A DNA stretch of 40,258 nt from Candidatus Competibacteraceae bacterium. Lineage in GTDB: Bacteria; Pseudomonadota; Gammaproteobacteria; Competibacterales; Competibacteraceae. Below are positions 1 through 9,397 of the stretch, one piece after another; the first letter of the stretch is position 1; the number at the start of each line of letters is the position of its first letter. The stretch lies in assembly GCA_020444905.1 (NCBI GenBank), contig JAGRHQ010000009.1, forward strand, positions 1 through 40,258, read 5' to 3'. A model generated the notes under the pieces. That model worked only from the letters and a program-made list of their open reading frames with translations, made no database searches and was not told the DNA's origin. The position numbers were made by a program, and so were the translations under genes.

Positions 1-134
1 CTAGTCGCGTTAGCATTACTCACACCAATAACCGGGGAGGAAGACGCAACATTTTGACCCTTCGAGAGTAGTATTCAGCTTAAAGCTTGTATAGTATTAG
101 TCTAAATATAAGTGAAAAATATGAATAATTAGGG

Positions 135-161
135 TATTTTGTACGCTATTTGTACAAAATA
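135..161. promoter_or_regulatory. Candidate operator of the CarH-like regulator (GTAC palindrome / 11-bp repeats)
   Basis: TATTTTGTAC at 135-144 is the exact reverse complement of GTACAAAATA at 152-161, with a 7-nt spacer. The GTAC cores lie exactly 11 bp apart, so the site can also be read as two direct repeats of TTTGTAC. The right half contains a further perfect palindrome, TTTGTACAAA (149-158). CarH/LitR-type MerR proteins are known to bind TGTACA-like or 11-bp-spaced repeats near their own promoters. The site lies 44-70 nt before the preferred ATG of the regulator gene, so autoregulation is inferred. The rest of 1-204 is AT-rich, and I cannot name a convincing -35/-10 pair in it. Confidence 0.5.
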
Positions 162-204
162 TTCTATTCCGGCTGAAGCCCGGTATCGAAGAGATCCATC
201 TCCA

Positions 205-1143
205 ATGCATAATAATCTCAATCATTGCAGCTTGCCTGACCAGGGCTTGGTGCCCATCCGCACGGTTTCCAGCTTAACTGGCGTGAACTCAGTCACTCTG
301 CGCGCCTGGGAGCGTCGCTACGATCTCATCAAACCGGCGCGCACGCCCAAAGGGCATCGCCTCTACACGATGGCCGATGTGGACATGATCCATCAAGTAG
401 TTTCGCTGCTGAATAACGGCATGTCCATTGGGCAGGTGCGGCAAGTGCTCGATAATCCTCAAGCCCAGCCTGGTGCAACGCCAGAGATTCATATCGAGGA
501 AAATCCGGATTTCTGGCAAGGCTACTGTCATCGCTTGCTGCAAGCGGTCGCGGCCTTCGATGATGGAGTTTTAAATGACATTTACAGTGAGGCGCTATCG
601 CTCTATCCGGTCGACATGGTTACCCACCAATTGATCATACCGCTGCTGCGAGAATTGGGCGAACGCTGGACGCGAGGATCGGGCAGCATTGCCGAGGAGC
701 ATTTTTTCAGCTTGTTCCTGCGCAACAAACTGGGCGCCCGCTTCCATCATCTCAATCGCAACCACAAGGGGCCGAAATTGTTGGGCGCTTGCCTGCCGGG
801 CGAGCAACACGAAATCGGTTTGCTCCTCTTTGCACTGGCGGCGCTGGATCAGGACTACTCTCTAGTTTTATTGGGACCGAACACGCCGTTGACAGAGTTA
901 CCACCGGTCGTCGAACGCGCTGGCGTCCATGCGGTGGTTTTATCGGGATCGGACGAGACCGCTCTGGGCGTTATCGAGGAATATCTGCCCAGATTTTGCC
1001 AGGGGGTGACAGTCCCAGTGTTTGTTGGCGGACGAATCGCTGATGGTTGCGCCGGGATGCTCGCCGATGCGGGAGCCATACCTTTGACTGAAGATTTCGG
1101 TCTTGCTTTGCACCAGATTGACGCAATCCTGACCCCTCGCTAG
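205..1143 (+). CDS. MerR-family regulator with cobalamin-binding domain (CarH/LitR-like)
   Basis: This 312-aa protein has an N-terminal MerR winged helix (about residues 16-82, with LRAWERRY and GHRLYT). A four-helix B12-capping domain follows, then a Rossmann B12 domain. The capping motif W-x9-E-H is complete (W155, E165, H166). The lower-ligand motif E-x-H-x-x-G is complete (E200, H202, G205). In CarH these residues hold adenosylcobalamin, and light breaks the Co-C bond and releases DNA. I therefore infer a light- or B12-responsive repressor. An upstream in-frame TTG at 139 would add 22 residues, but it lies inside the palindrome. The ATG at 205 has GAAGAG upstream and is preferred. The gene converges with the c-di-GMP gene at 1200. 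Its targets are unknown, and no carotenoid cluster adjoins it. It could also be a B12-independent relative, but the intact motifs argue against that. Confidence 0.85.
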   Translation: MHNNLNHCSLPDQGLVPIRTVSSLTGVNSVTLRAWERRYDLIKPARTPKGHRLYTMADVDMIHQVVSLLNNGMSIGQVRQVLDNPQAQPGATPEIHIEENPDFWQGYCHRLLQAVAAFDDGVLNDIYSEALSLYPVDMVTHQLIIPLLRELGERWTRGSGSIAEEHFFSLFLRNKLGARFHHLNRNHKGPKLLGACLPGEQHEIGLLLFALAALDQDYSLVLLGPNTPLTELPPVVERAGVHAVVLSGSDETALGVIEEYLPRFCQGVTVPVFVGGRIADGCAGMLADAGAIPLTEDFGLALHQIDAILTPR

Positions 1144-1199
1144 TATGAATGCGTTGTTTATAATGAAGATTGATTTTTTAGAATCCTCGCTTGTGACTA

Positions 1200-4100
1200 T
1201 TAATCTACATTATTCGGGTCGATCCTCACGGCGGTGATCCAGGATGTGTGGGGTTGCCACTGTGTCATCCACTCAAAAATTTGCGCCGCCGGCATGGGAC
1301 GGGCAATCGCATAGCCCTGACCCAATTCGCAGCCCAATTGCAGTAGCAGTTCACCATGGGCTGCGGTTTCCACGCCCTCGGCGATCACCTCGCGCTGGAA
1401 GGCGCCGGCCAGACTAATGACGCCAGCCAGAATCGTCAGATCGTCGGGGTCGTCCAGCATGTCGCGCACGAAGCTCTGGTCGATCTTGAGAGTCTCAACC
1501 GGCAGGCGTTTGAGGTAGGTCAGCGAGGAATAGCCGGTCCCGAAATCATCGAGCGCGAACCGGATCCCTAGCGCCTGCGCAGCGCGAAGGATCTGGGATA
1601 CCCTGGTAATATCCTCCAGCGCGCTGGTTTCGAGTACCTCCAGCTCCAGATCGCCGGGCTGCATATCCGAATGGCGGTCCAGGGCAGCGCGTAGTTTGTC
1701 GATGAAATCGGCTTGGTTAAGTTGCATGGCAGTGACATTGATGCTCACTGGCAACACTGCTCCCGCCCCGCGCCAGGCCGTCACTTGAGTAAGTGCGGTC
1801 TCGATCACCCAGTCACCCAACTCGATCATCAAAGGGTGGTTTTCGAGTGTTGGCAAAAAATCGCCAGGTGGCAGCAGCCCTCGTTCGGGGTGTTGCCAGC
1901 GGATCAGCGCCTCGGCGCCAATCACGTTGCCTCGGCGCATGTTGACCTTGGGCTGGTAATACAGCACGAATTCCCTGTTGGCCAAGGCCTTCCGGAGGCG
2001 CTCGATGCTTGCGTGGCGACCACGCAAACCGCGATCATGCGCTGCGTCGAACAGGTGGTAGCGGTTCTTGCCGGCGAGCTTGGCCTGGTACATGGCCTGG
2101 TCAGCCTGGCGCAACAGTTGATCGGCATCGACGGGTTCCGCTTGTGGATAGAAGCTGATCCCCAGGCTGGCGGAGACCTGCAACGGTCCCACTTCGTCAT
2201 GCACCGGTTCGGCGATGGCCCGCAACAGCCGGTTCAGCCAGGGCAAGCTGGCGTCGATGTCCGGCAGATCAACCAATATCGCGACAAACTCGTCCCCTCC
2301 CAGGCGGGCCAGGGTATCGCCTTCGCGCAGGGCGTGTTTCATCCGGTCGGCCAGCGTCATCAGCAAGCGGTCACCGGCGTCATGGCCATGGCTGTCATTG
2401 ACGACCTTGAAGCCGTCCAGGTCGAAGTAGACCACAGCAAGCTGCGCGCCTCGGCGCAGGGTTTGCGCCAGGGCTTGCTGCAAACGGTCGGCCAGCAGGA
2501 CACGGTTGGGCAAGCCGGTGAGGACGTCGTAGTGGGCGATGTGCTCAAGCTGCTGTTGGTGTTCCTTTTGCACACTGATGTCCGAGAACAGCCCGACATA
2601 ACGTTGCACGCAGCCATTAGAGTCGCGCACGGCGCTGATGGTCAACAGCTCGGCATACACTTCGCCGTTCTTGCGGCGGTTCCAAATCTCGCCGGCCCAA
2701 TGTCCCTGGCTGTGCAGCGCCTGCCACATTTCCGCATAAAACGCCGTGTCTTGCCGTCCGGATTTCAGGATGCGGGGATTTTGGCCCAGCACCTCTTCCC
2801 GGCGGTAGCCGGTGATGCGGGTAAACGCCGTATTGACATCAAGGATGACGCCGTCCAAGTCGGTGATCGTGATGCCTTCATTAGCGTGCTGGAACACGCT
2901 GGCAGCCTGTTCCAGCTCGGCTTTGGCCTCTTTGCGCTGGGTGATATCATCGTAGATGCCGAGTACTCCGAACACGTTTCCTTCAGCGTCGCGCAGCGGC
3001 GCCTTGGAGGTGCGCAGCCAGATGGTCCTGTTGTCGGGCGTAGTTTGAGGTTCCTCATAGTCCAGACGGGACTGACCCGAGTCCATCACTTGCTGGTCGT
3101 CGGCGCGATAGCGATCAGCTTGCGCCGCCCAGCCCATGGCAAAATCGTCGCGACCGATCAGCTCAGACGGCGCTTGCTTACCGGCGTCCCGCGCAAAGAT
3201 GGGATTGCATCCGAGGTAGTTGAGGTTGCGGTCCTTCCAGAACACACGGACCGGCAACGTATCAATCACTTTCTGCAACAGGTAGGTCGATTCCGCAAGT
3301 TCCAGCGTCATCTCTGTGAGTGCAGCCTGAATCGTTTTCCACTCGTTGCGTTCCGGGCGCTCGGATGCAAGAATCCGTCTCCCCGGTTTTCCTGGATTGA
3401 TCGCCGCAACTTGATCAAGAACCCGTTGGAGCGGCGTGCGGATGTTGCGGCGGACCACACGCAACGCATAGACAACAGATACGAATACGATTAGCGCCGC
3501 AAACACGAGAACGCTATATCGAGTATCGCGCACCGCCTGTCGGATTTGGTCGTTTAGCACAGCGGCATGACTCGCTACGCCGGTATCCAGGCGCTTCATC
3601 TGCACAAGCACCGTCTCCCGGGCGTCATGGTTGTGTCCGAGTATTGCGTCGTAGTCCCCTTGCTTTGCGTTCAGTCGAATCACCTGCTCACGGTAGGCGT
3701 GAGTGAGCGCACCGACATATTTGGCAATGCGCGCCATTTCAGGTGACGCTGGGGTAAAACCCTTGATGCGCAGGGCGAGATTGTCGATAGCGGGAAGTAT
3801 GGCAACTTCGGCGTCATCCGCCGATCGGTTGCCGCCACTCTGCAAGGCGATTTGCTTGCCGATATACAATGCGGTTTCACGATAGCCTGAGACCAGCGCA
3901 ATAATCTGGTCGAGATGACTAACCGACTTGCCAGCCAGCGTTTGGTCGATCAGCGCCCGACCCGTCAGGCCCTCCAATTTCTCGAACGCGGTCAGCAGGT
4001 GACGGTCGGTTTCTGTTATTTCGGTCAGGACGTCGCCAATCTCTCCACATACATCGAACAGATGTTGGGTTTCCCGCCGCAGAGCGCGCATTGACTCAAT

Positions 4101-4415
4101 TAGCTCCTGATCCGGGAGCTTCTTGATCAGTGCGTCCAGTGAGTGGCTGATGTGAGCGCGCGCCGCGCCGAATGCCGTCGTGTCCCGGCATGTTCGATTC
4201 GCCAGATCAATCTCGGAAAGCGTGGCGGTCAGATCACGTCCAATGGCAGCATTGTCAATGACCTGCTGCATCTGGACCGAGGAAATTTGCGCCGCCAGCT
4301 CTTCGAGTTGATCGAAGGAACCAATGGTCAGGATGACGGTTATGCCTATTGCCAGGGCATTGAACGTCACCAGGATATACAGCTTGCTTGCAATGCCTTT
4401 TGGCCAAGGTGGCAT
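1200..4415 (-). CDS. Membrane-bound PAS-PAS-GGDEF-EAL c-di-GMP protein
   Basis: This 1071-aa inner-membrane protein has TM1 at about 12-32, a helical periplasmic region to about 295, and TM2 at about 295-317. A short HAMP-like linker follows, then PAS domains from about 375 and 500, GGDEF from about 635 and EAL from about 800. The GGDEF motif (near residue 705) is intact, and an RxxD inhibitory site (REGD) stands five residues before it. The EAL domain keeps EALIRW, DDFGTG and AEGVET, so both synthesis and hydrolysis of c-di-GMP look possible. Which activity dominates cannot be read from sequence. The ATG is 16 nt after the stop of the substrate-binding fusion gene and has GGTGGAAG upstream, which supports co-transcription and partnership with that periplasmic protein. 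Confidence 0.9.
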   Translation of the reverse strand: MPPWPKGIASKLYILVTFNALAIGITVILTIGSFDQLEELAAQISSVQMQQVIDNAAIGRDLTATLSEIDLANRTCRDTTAFGAARAHISHSLDALIKKLPDQELIESMRALRRETQHLFDVCGEIGDVLTEITETDRHLLTAFEKLEGLTGRALIDQTLAGKSVSHLDQIIALVSGYRETALYIGKQIALQSGGNRSADDAEVAILPAIDNLALRIKGFTPASPEMARIAKYVGALTHAYREQVIRLNAKQGDYDAILGHNHDARETVLVQMKRLDTGVASHAAVLNDQIRQAVRDTRYSVLVFAALIVFVSVVYALRVVRRNIRTPLQRVLDQVAAINPGKPGRRILASERPERNEWKTIQAALTEMTLELAESTYLLQKVIDTLPVRVFWKDRNLNYLGCNPIFARDAGKQAPSELIGRDDFAMGWAAQADRYRADDQQVMDSGQSRLDYEEPQTTPDNRTIWLRTSKAPLRDAEGNVFGVLGIYDDITQRKEAKAELEQAASVFQHANEGITITDLDGVILDVNTAFTRITGYRREEVLGQNPRILKSGRQDTAFYAEMWQALHSQGHWAGEIWNRRKNGEVYAELLTISAVRDSNGCVQRYVGLFSDISVQKEHQQQLEHIAHYDVLTGLPNRVLLADRLQQALAQTLRRGAQLAVVYFDLDGFKVVNDSHGHDAGDRLLMTLADRMKHALREGDTLARLGGDEFVAILVDLPDIDASLPWLNRLLRAIAEPVHDEVGPLQVSASLGISFYPQAEPVDADQLLRQADQAMYQAKLAGKNRYHLFDAAHDRGLRGRHASIERLRKALANREFVLYYQPKVNMRRGNVIGAEALIRWQHPERGLLPPGDFLPTLENHPLMIELGDWVIETALTQVTAWRGAGAVLPVSINVTAMQLNQADFIDKLRAALDRHSDMQPGDLELEVLETSALEDITRVSQILRAAQALGIRFALDDFGTGYSSLTYLKRLPVETLKIDQSFVRDMLDDPDDLTILAGVISLAGAFQREVIAEGVETAAHGELLLQLGCELGQGYAIARPMPAAQIFEWMTQWQPHTSWITAVRIDPNNVD

Positions 4416-4431
4416 GATTCGCTTCCACCGC

Positions 4432-6309
4432 TTACGGTTGTTCGCGCACCAGCGTCGCCCCTCTCAGCGCCATCGGCTTCAGGGCAACTCCTCTACGCTC
4501 CAGTTCCGTTACGTTAATGATACGCTGCCCCTGTACGTTTTTCATGATGGGAATGGCCGCCACTGATTTGCCGCGCATGGCCTGAAGCAACATTTCCGCC
4601 GATTTCTCGCCTTGCTCTTGTCCGGTCTTAACAACAGCCGCCAATGCGCCCTGTTCAACCTGATAGCGGTTGCCTGCCAACATCGGGCCGCGGTAAATGT
4701 CCTTCAGTAATTTACTGATTTCCAGGTTGGTAAGCGATTCGCCGCCTTGATCAGTGATGCCCTCGAGGCTGTCGATGAACAGAGCATCGCATGACGCATT
4801 TAGCGATTTTTTCAGTGCAGCGAGTTCGTGCGTTGTAGAAACCAGGTAGAAATCGGAGAACGCTACTGGATAACTGTCCCTTTCGCGCATGACCTGGGCG
4901 CGCAGCGCCTGGCCCGACGGCACATTGTTGGTCAGGAAGCAAATGTTCTGAATGGAAGGCAACAACTGCTTGATGAAGGACAGGGATTCGCGGATATGGG
5001 CGCGCTCCAACACGCCGGAGACGTTGCGCGACGGAAATCCGTACTTTTCCGGTTCGGCGTTAACACCGTTGAACATAACCGGTTTGTCGCTCTTGTCCTT
5101 AAGGAAGGGCACCACGAACATCGCCTGGGCGTCGTCATCAGCCGCGATCACGCCATCAGGTTGGAACTGTTGGAACAAGGCATAGGCTTCTTCTGCGCGC
5201 TTCGGTCCGTTGGCGCGATCGGCTTTCGTATTCATGTAGAAATAACGAATCTCGCTTGAGGGAGAGAGCACCCCTTCGATTCCTTCGCGGATCTCCTGGA
5301 CCCAGGGGTTATCTTCCTCATAGCTCATTACGACGAGTACTTTGAACTCTGCAGCTATTGCCGAAGTAGACGGAAGCCAAGCTATCGCCGCCGCCAACGC
5401 GCTGGCAGCCAGCCGCCCTATCGTTCTCGATGATTTCTGCATACGGATAGACCGCGACAGGGAGCCGCTGCTGACGCCGGCCCGCCACTGATCCTGGATC
5501 TCCAGGATTTCATCCTCTTCGGCGCCGCCCTGAAACACATCGTTCCAGGCCACATACAGGAGAACGCCCAGATAAACGGGCAGCGGCAGCGCCAATACCT
5601 GCGCAGGGATAGCAAACAACTCGAAGAATGGCAACGTCGCCAGCACCAGACCACTCAAACCCAGCGCCGGAAATAGCCAGGGATTAAGTTGCATGGCCAG
5701 AACGCTCCGCCGCCAGCACACTGAGAGCGGCAGTTCGCGGAACAATTGCAAGGGAACCACAAAAACGGCCAGCAATACCTGCAAAACCAGCAACACGCTG
5801 CCCAGAACACTGAGCTGGGTTCCTAGCAAGGTGCTGGCAACCCCGAAGGTTGCTGGCGGTGGAACCGACATCGAATTGCCAGCAGCAGCCAGATCAACAG
5901 GCAAGAGTTGATCCTGCACCCAGTAGACCACCAGATAGCCTTGCAACAACAGCGCAAACAGGAACAGACTGGTTCGAGTCAGCGCTTTGAAGGCGGTCGA
6001 GTTGAATAATTGTCTGGGCGCTGGGGCGTGCTTGCGATTCGCTGCGCGGGCGATGCCACAGGCCAGCGTTACCGTCAGACTGAGCGGCAACCCGTAGCAG
6101 AGTACGGTTGCGATTAATGTGACCCAGCCGCCCAGCGGCGGCAACCACCATTCCCAAACCGGCAACGCAAGCAGCAGCGCGCTGCCTGATGGAGCAAATA
6201 GCGCAATGGCTACGAATAGCCCCGGTCGCCGCCACATCAATTGCCAGGCTTGAATCAACCAATCCCGGCCATCGCCTGGGGTCAGCGCCCGAGGCCCAAA
6301 ACCATGCAT
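4432..6309 (-). CDS. BPSS1780-like membrane domain fused to TrpX-type substrate-binding protein
   Basis: This is one continuous frame of 625 aa. Residues 1 to about 275 are strongly hydrophobic with about six membrane segments and look like the BPSS1780 family. A charged cytoplasmic-looking stretch (GGAEEDEILEIQ) follows. At residue 290 begins a sequence that would pass for a normal signal peptide (MQKSSRTIGRL, then an Ala-rich core ending STSAIAAEF). After it comes a type 1 periplasmic binding protein of the TrpX/PF04392 kind, with VLVVMSYEEDNPWVQEI near its start. The start at 6309 has GGAGG four nt upstream; the longer ATG at 6345 lacks this. The internal ATG at 5442 has no Shine-Dalgarno sequence, so a real fusion with a membrane-tethered binding domain is favoured over two genes. 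There is no ABC ATPase or permease nearby. The ligand is unknown. Confidence 0.75.
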   Translation of the reverse strand: MHGFGPRALTPGDGRDWLIQAWQLMWRRPGLFVAIALFAPSGSALLLALPVWEWWLPPLGGWVTLIATVLCYGLPLSLTVTLACGIARAANRKHAPAPRQLFNSTAFKALTRTSLFLFALLLQGYLVVYWVQDQLLPVDLAAAGNSMSVPPPATFGVASTLLGTQLSVLGSVLLVLQVLLAVFVVPLQLFRELPLSVCWRRSVLAMQLNPWLFPALGLSGLVLATLPFFELFAIPAQVLALPLPVYLGVLLYVAWNDVFQGGAEEDEILEIQDQWRAGVSSGSLSRSIRMQKSSRTIGRLAASALAAAIAWLPSTSAIAAEFKVLVVMSYEEDNPWVQEIREGIEGVLSPSSEIRYFYMNTKADRANGPKRAEEAYALFQQFQPDGVIAADDDAQAMFVVPFLKDKSDKPVMFNGVNAEPEKYGFPSRNVSGVLERAHIRESLSFIKQLLPSIQNICFLTNNVPSGQALRAQVMRERDSYPVAFSDFYLVSTTHELAALKKSLNASCDALFIDSLEGITDQGGESLTNLEISKLLKDIYRGPMLAGNRYQVEQGALAAVVKTGQEQGEKSAEMLLQAMRGKSVAAIPIMKNVQGQRIINVTELERRGVALKPMALRGATLVREQP

Positions 6310-6459
6310 AATTCCTCCATCCTGTGGCGAGTGGCGCGACTTCACTCAAAGTAAGCGTTCAGTTCCCTATCCCCTGCCAAGGGAAGGTTAGGAAGAGTGG
6401 GTAGATTTGAACTGTCAGCCTTCTTCCCCAACCCCCCTCCCGAAGCGAACGGTTACAGC

Positions 6460-7497
6460 TCAAAATAACTCTACGTCTCCTTCGTCCATGGATTCCTGCA
6501 AAACCGATTTGCTTTTCTGGAAGACTGCGGACTGTCGGATTGACTGCAAATGATCATGGAGCTTAAAGAGCGCCGCCTGAAGATCCCCGCCGCCTTGCGC
6601 GGTTTTAGTGAAACTTGCCAAACGCTCGCGCAGTTCCATTAAGGTTTTTTCCTGTTCGCCCAACTCGCGTTCAGCGTGCGTCAACAACTGGCCCACGATA
6701 TCCTCGAATTGCAAGGATTGCACTGCTAATCCCACGCTACGATCAATACCCTGGGTAATTTCGGAAACCTGACTTAGATTCTGGGAGATATGCTCATTCA
6801 TCACCGCCAGCTTGGCAAACAGCATATCGGAACTATCCCGGGCCTCATTGAGAGAATCCGTGTCGCGCGCGGCCATTTCGTTAACCACACCCCGGGTTTC
6901 ATGAACGATTTTCTTGGATTTTTCGACCTGAACCCGAATCTGTTCGTTCAATTTCGCCGAGTTTTGCGACAAATTGCGCATCTCGGTGGCAACGACCTGA
7001 AAACCCCGCCCTGCCTCGCCCGAGCGGGCTGCTTCGATAAAGGCATTAAGGGATAGCAAATTCGTTTGCTTGGTGATCATTTCGACATTGCTCAGCAGTG
7101 AAAACGTCTGGTTGACGACATCGGTCATCGCCTCCATTTTAGCGATCACCCCACTGCTCTGAGCGCTTACCTGCGCGAGCATGTCCATGAAACTTTGTAA
7201 AATAGCCGACATGCCCTCGGCAATTTCCCGAACGCTGGCCCGGTCGCTATGCTGCGATCCAACGCCATCCTCGGAAACTTCCTGAATGAGTGAAGCAACA
7301 ACTTGCTGCTGGGCATGTGTTTGAGTATTCAGACTATTAAAGCTATTACCCAGCTTAACAACCGCATCGCTAATCAGCGTTTTGCCCCGATGAATGTCGT
7401 CATGCACCTTGGTATCCTTCGTCGCCAGAATTTCCTGAACAGACAATAGGATATCGGTAACGACCCGAAGCAGAGATTCATCCGTGTTTACAGGCAT
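6460..7497 (-). CDS. Soluble cytoplasmic chemoreceptor (MCP) with C-terminal VELF tail
   Basis: This protein of about 345 aa has no membrane segment, no HAMP and no recognisable sensor domain. An N-terminal helical region leads to an MCP signalling hairpin whose tip reads [20 protein letters not shown], around residue 150. The tip departs from the canonical [14 protein letters not shown] seen in the two receptors upstream in the cluster. The C-terminus ends EGDVELF, which closely resembles the CheD tail (GGEVELFGD). The gene follows cheB and is probably last in the che operon. The ATG at 7497 is chosen over a GTG at 7545, which has no ribosome site and would extend the frame by 16 residues. 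It may act as a cytoplasmic receptor or an adaptor for CheD; this is inference. Confidence 0.8.
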   Translation of the reverse strand: MPVNTDESLLRVVTDILLSVQEILATKDTKVHDDIHRGKTLISDAVVKLGNSFNSLNTQTHAQQQVVASLIQEVSEDGVGSQHSDRASVREIAEGMSAILQSFMDMLAQVSAQSSGVIAKMEAMTDVVNQTFSLLSNVEMITKQTNLLSLNAFIEAARSGEAGRGFQVVATEMRNLSQNSAKLNEQIRVQVEKSKKIVHETRGVVNEMAARDTDSLNEARDSSDMLFAKLAVMNEHISQNLSQVSEITQGIDRSVGLAVQSLQFEDIVGQLLTHAERELGEQEKTLMELRERLASFTKTAQGGGDLQAALFKLHDHLQSIRQSAVFQKSKSVLQESMDEGDVELF

Positions 7498-7591
7498 TCC
7501 ACTCACTGGGCGTTTTCCTTTATCGGTCGCATGATCTATTAGCACGGTTCACTGTTCACTACCTGCTTGTTCGCCACTCGCCACTCGCCGG

Positions 7592-8707
7592 TCACCGGCC
7601 ATGTTCCTCCACTAGCCGCATGATCTGGGCCGGAATGGCTTCCAAGGGCATGATTTTATCGACCCCACCCAATTTCACTGCTTGGCCAGGCATTCCCCAG
7701 ACCACGCTGGTTTGCTCGTCCTGAGCGATGGTCGGCGCTCCCGCTTCATGCATTTCTTTCAAACCTTGCGCTCCGTCATCCCCCATGCCGGTCAAAATCA
7801 CCCCAATCGCGTTCAGGCTCGCATGGGTAGCGACGGATCGGAACAAGACATCGACGCTCGGCCGGTGGCGATTCACCGGCGGGCCATCACTCAGCCGGCA
7901 GACATAGCGAGCGCCGTCGCGAAACAAAACCAGATGCCGGTCGCCCGGCGCGATGTAGGCATGGCCCGGCATCACTTGCTGGCCATCCTGCGCCTCGCAG
8001 ACCGATAGCGCCGAAACCGAATCCATGCGTCGGGCGAACGGCCCGCTGAAGGCTTCCGGGATGTGCTGGGTAATAACGACTCCCGGGCATTGCTGCGGTA
8101 AACGAATTAAAACCTCCTTGATGGCTTCGGTGCCGCCTGTTGAGGCGCCAATGGCAATAATGCAGTCAGTCGTCTTAAAGTTCCGCCGCTTTTGACTGTC
8201 CCGTTGCATAATCACATCAGCGGAGTATTTTTCGGGCGCTGCTGCAAGTCGGCCCGCCGTCGCCACAGGTTCCGCCGGAGCCGACCGTCGCTCCTGAACC
8301 TTGGCCCGCGCCGCCATGCGCACTTTCTCGCGAATTTCCAAGGCATAATCATCCAGCGCATGGGCAACATCCACCTTGGGTTTGGTGACGAAATCAACCG
8401 CGCCCAGTTCCAGCGCCTGGAGGGTGACCGCTGCGCCGTTCTCGGTCAGCGATGATACCATGACCACCGGCATGGGTCGCAGCCGCATGAGGTTGCTCAA
8501 AAACGTCAAGCCATCCATGCGCGGCATTTCCACATCCAGGGTCAGCACATCGGGATTGAGTTTTTTGATTTTCTCGCGGGCTGCATAGGGATCGGTCGCA
8601 GAACCGACGACCTCGATACCTGGGTCGCGGCTGAGGATTTCCGTCAGAATTTGACGCACCAAGGCCGAGTCATCAACGATTAATACTTTAATTTTATTGC
8701 CCGGCAT
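7592..8707 (-). CDS. cheB: CheB protein-glutamate methylesterase/glutaminase
   Basis: This 371-aa response regulator removes receptor methyl groups. The receiver domain has VLIVDDS, a phospho-acceptor Asp near residue 58 ([11 protein letters not shown]) and a PVVMVSS strand. After a linker, the methylesterase domain shows Ser in GASTGG (about 188), His in [15 protein letters not shown] (about 212) and Asp in [10 protein letters not shown] (about 306), so the Ser-His-Asp triad is complete. The ATG at 8707 has GGAG nine nt upstream and lies four nt after the cheD stop. A longer open frame reaching 8887 runs inside cheD and is rejected. It belongs to the che operon and is presumably phosphorylated by CheA. 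Confidence 0.96.
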   Translation of the reverse strand: MPGNKIKVLIVDDSALVRQILTEILSRDPGIEVVGSATDPYAAREKIKKLNPDVLTLDVEMPRMDGLTFLSNLMRLRPMPVVMVSSLTENGAAVTLQALELGAVDFVTKPKVDVAHALDDYALEIREKVRMAARAKVQERRSAPAEPVATAGRLAAAPEKYSADVIMQRDSQKRRNFKTTDCIIAIGASTGGTEAIKEVLIRLPQQCPGVVITQHIPEAFSGPFARRMDSVSALSVCEAQDGQQVMPGHAYIAPGDRHLVLFRDGARYVCRLSDGPPVNRHRPSVDVLFRSVATHASLNAIGVILTGMGDDGAQGLKEMHEAGAPTIAQDEQTSVVWGMPGQAVKLGGVDKIMPLEAIPAQIMRLVEEHGR

Positions 8708-8711
8708 ACGC

Positions 8712-9374
8712 TTAGTCTCCGAACAGTTCGACCTCGCCGCCCTCGGTCGCTTCCCGGCGCAGATCGGCAAGATAGGCGCTTTCCTGTTGAACAATGGTTT
8801 CATTGCGAACATTGCGCAATTTTTTGAGCAGCACCTTGCCGGTCGCTGGGAAATACGCCATGCGGCGCGGGTAGTCGCCACCGACATCCTCGGCGGCGAC
8901 TTTTAAACCTTCAGTACGCAAATAGGCGCGCACAAAGCGGATGTTTTGCTGCCCCACATCAGCCATGCCGCCCATGATCCGTCCGCCGCCGAAAATTTTG
9001 ACCTCCAGGTTCTCACGCCGCCCGCCATATTTCAAAATGCTATTAATCAGGCGCTCCATAGCATAACTGCCATAGGCCGCGTCAGCGTCCAGGCCATGCG
9101 TTGCAGTTTTGTTGTTTCGCTCGGCTCTTTCCGCTGGCAGCATGAAATGGTTCATGCCGCCAATCCCGGTTGCGGCGTCGCGGACGCAAGCGGACACACA
9201 GGAACCTAGCACCGTGGTGATCATCTCGTGGCAATGCGTGACATAACATTCTCCCGCCAGAATGCGGACGACTTCGACGCTCTGAATCGGATCCCAGTAA
9301 CTTTTCATGTGCTGGAATTCCGGCAAACGCAGGTGTTTTACCGGACGGGAAGGACTTTTCAAGGCTGACGCCAT
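8712..9374 (-). CDS. cheD: CheD receptor glutamine deamidase
   Basis: This 220-aa protein converts specific receptor glutamines to glutamate. The catalytic Cys lies in [10 protein letters not shown] (about residue 57) and the catalytic His in GGMNHFMLP (about residue 75). Both are intact. The central KIFGGG segment is also typical of the family. The C-terminal tail GGEVELFGD is unusual because the soluble MCP of the same operon ends GDVELF. The start at 9374 has AGGAACT directly upstream and follows cheR by 23 nt. The stop precedes cheB by four nt, so the three adaptation genes are translationally close. Confidence 0.95.
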   Translation of the reverse strand: MASALKSPSRPVKHLRLPEFQHMKSYWDPIQSVEVVRILAGECYVTHCHEMITTVLGSCVSACVRDAATGIGGMNHFMLPAERAERNNKTATHGLDADAAYGSYAMERLINSILKYGGRRENLEVKIFGGGRIMGGMADVGQQNIRFVRAYLRTEGLKVAAEDVGGDYPRRMAYFPATGKVLLKKLRNVRNETIVQQESAYLADLRREATEGGEVELFGD

Positions 9375-9397
9375 AGTTCCTGATCTCTACAGATATT

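Noticed and set aside
1713-3494. Long open frame of 593 codons on the plus strand
   Set aside because: It lies antisense within the GGDEF-EAL gene, whose domains are unmistakable. Its translation is His/Gln/Val-rich low-order sequence without motifs.
4432-5442. Separate substrate-binding protein gene starting at the internal ATG
   Set aside because: The signal-peptide-like start is attractive, but there is no Shine-Dalgarno sequence and no stop between it and the membrane domain. It is kept as an alternative within the fusion entry.
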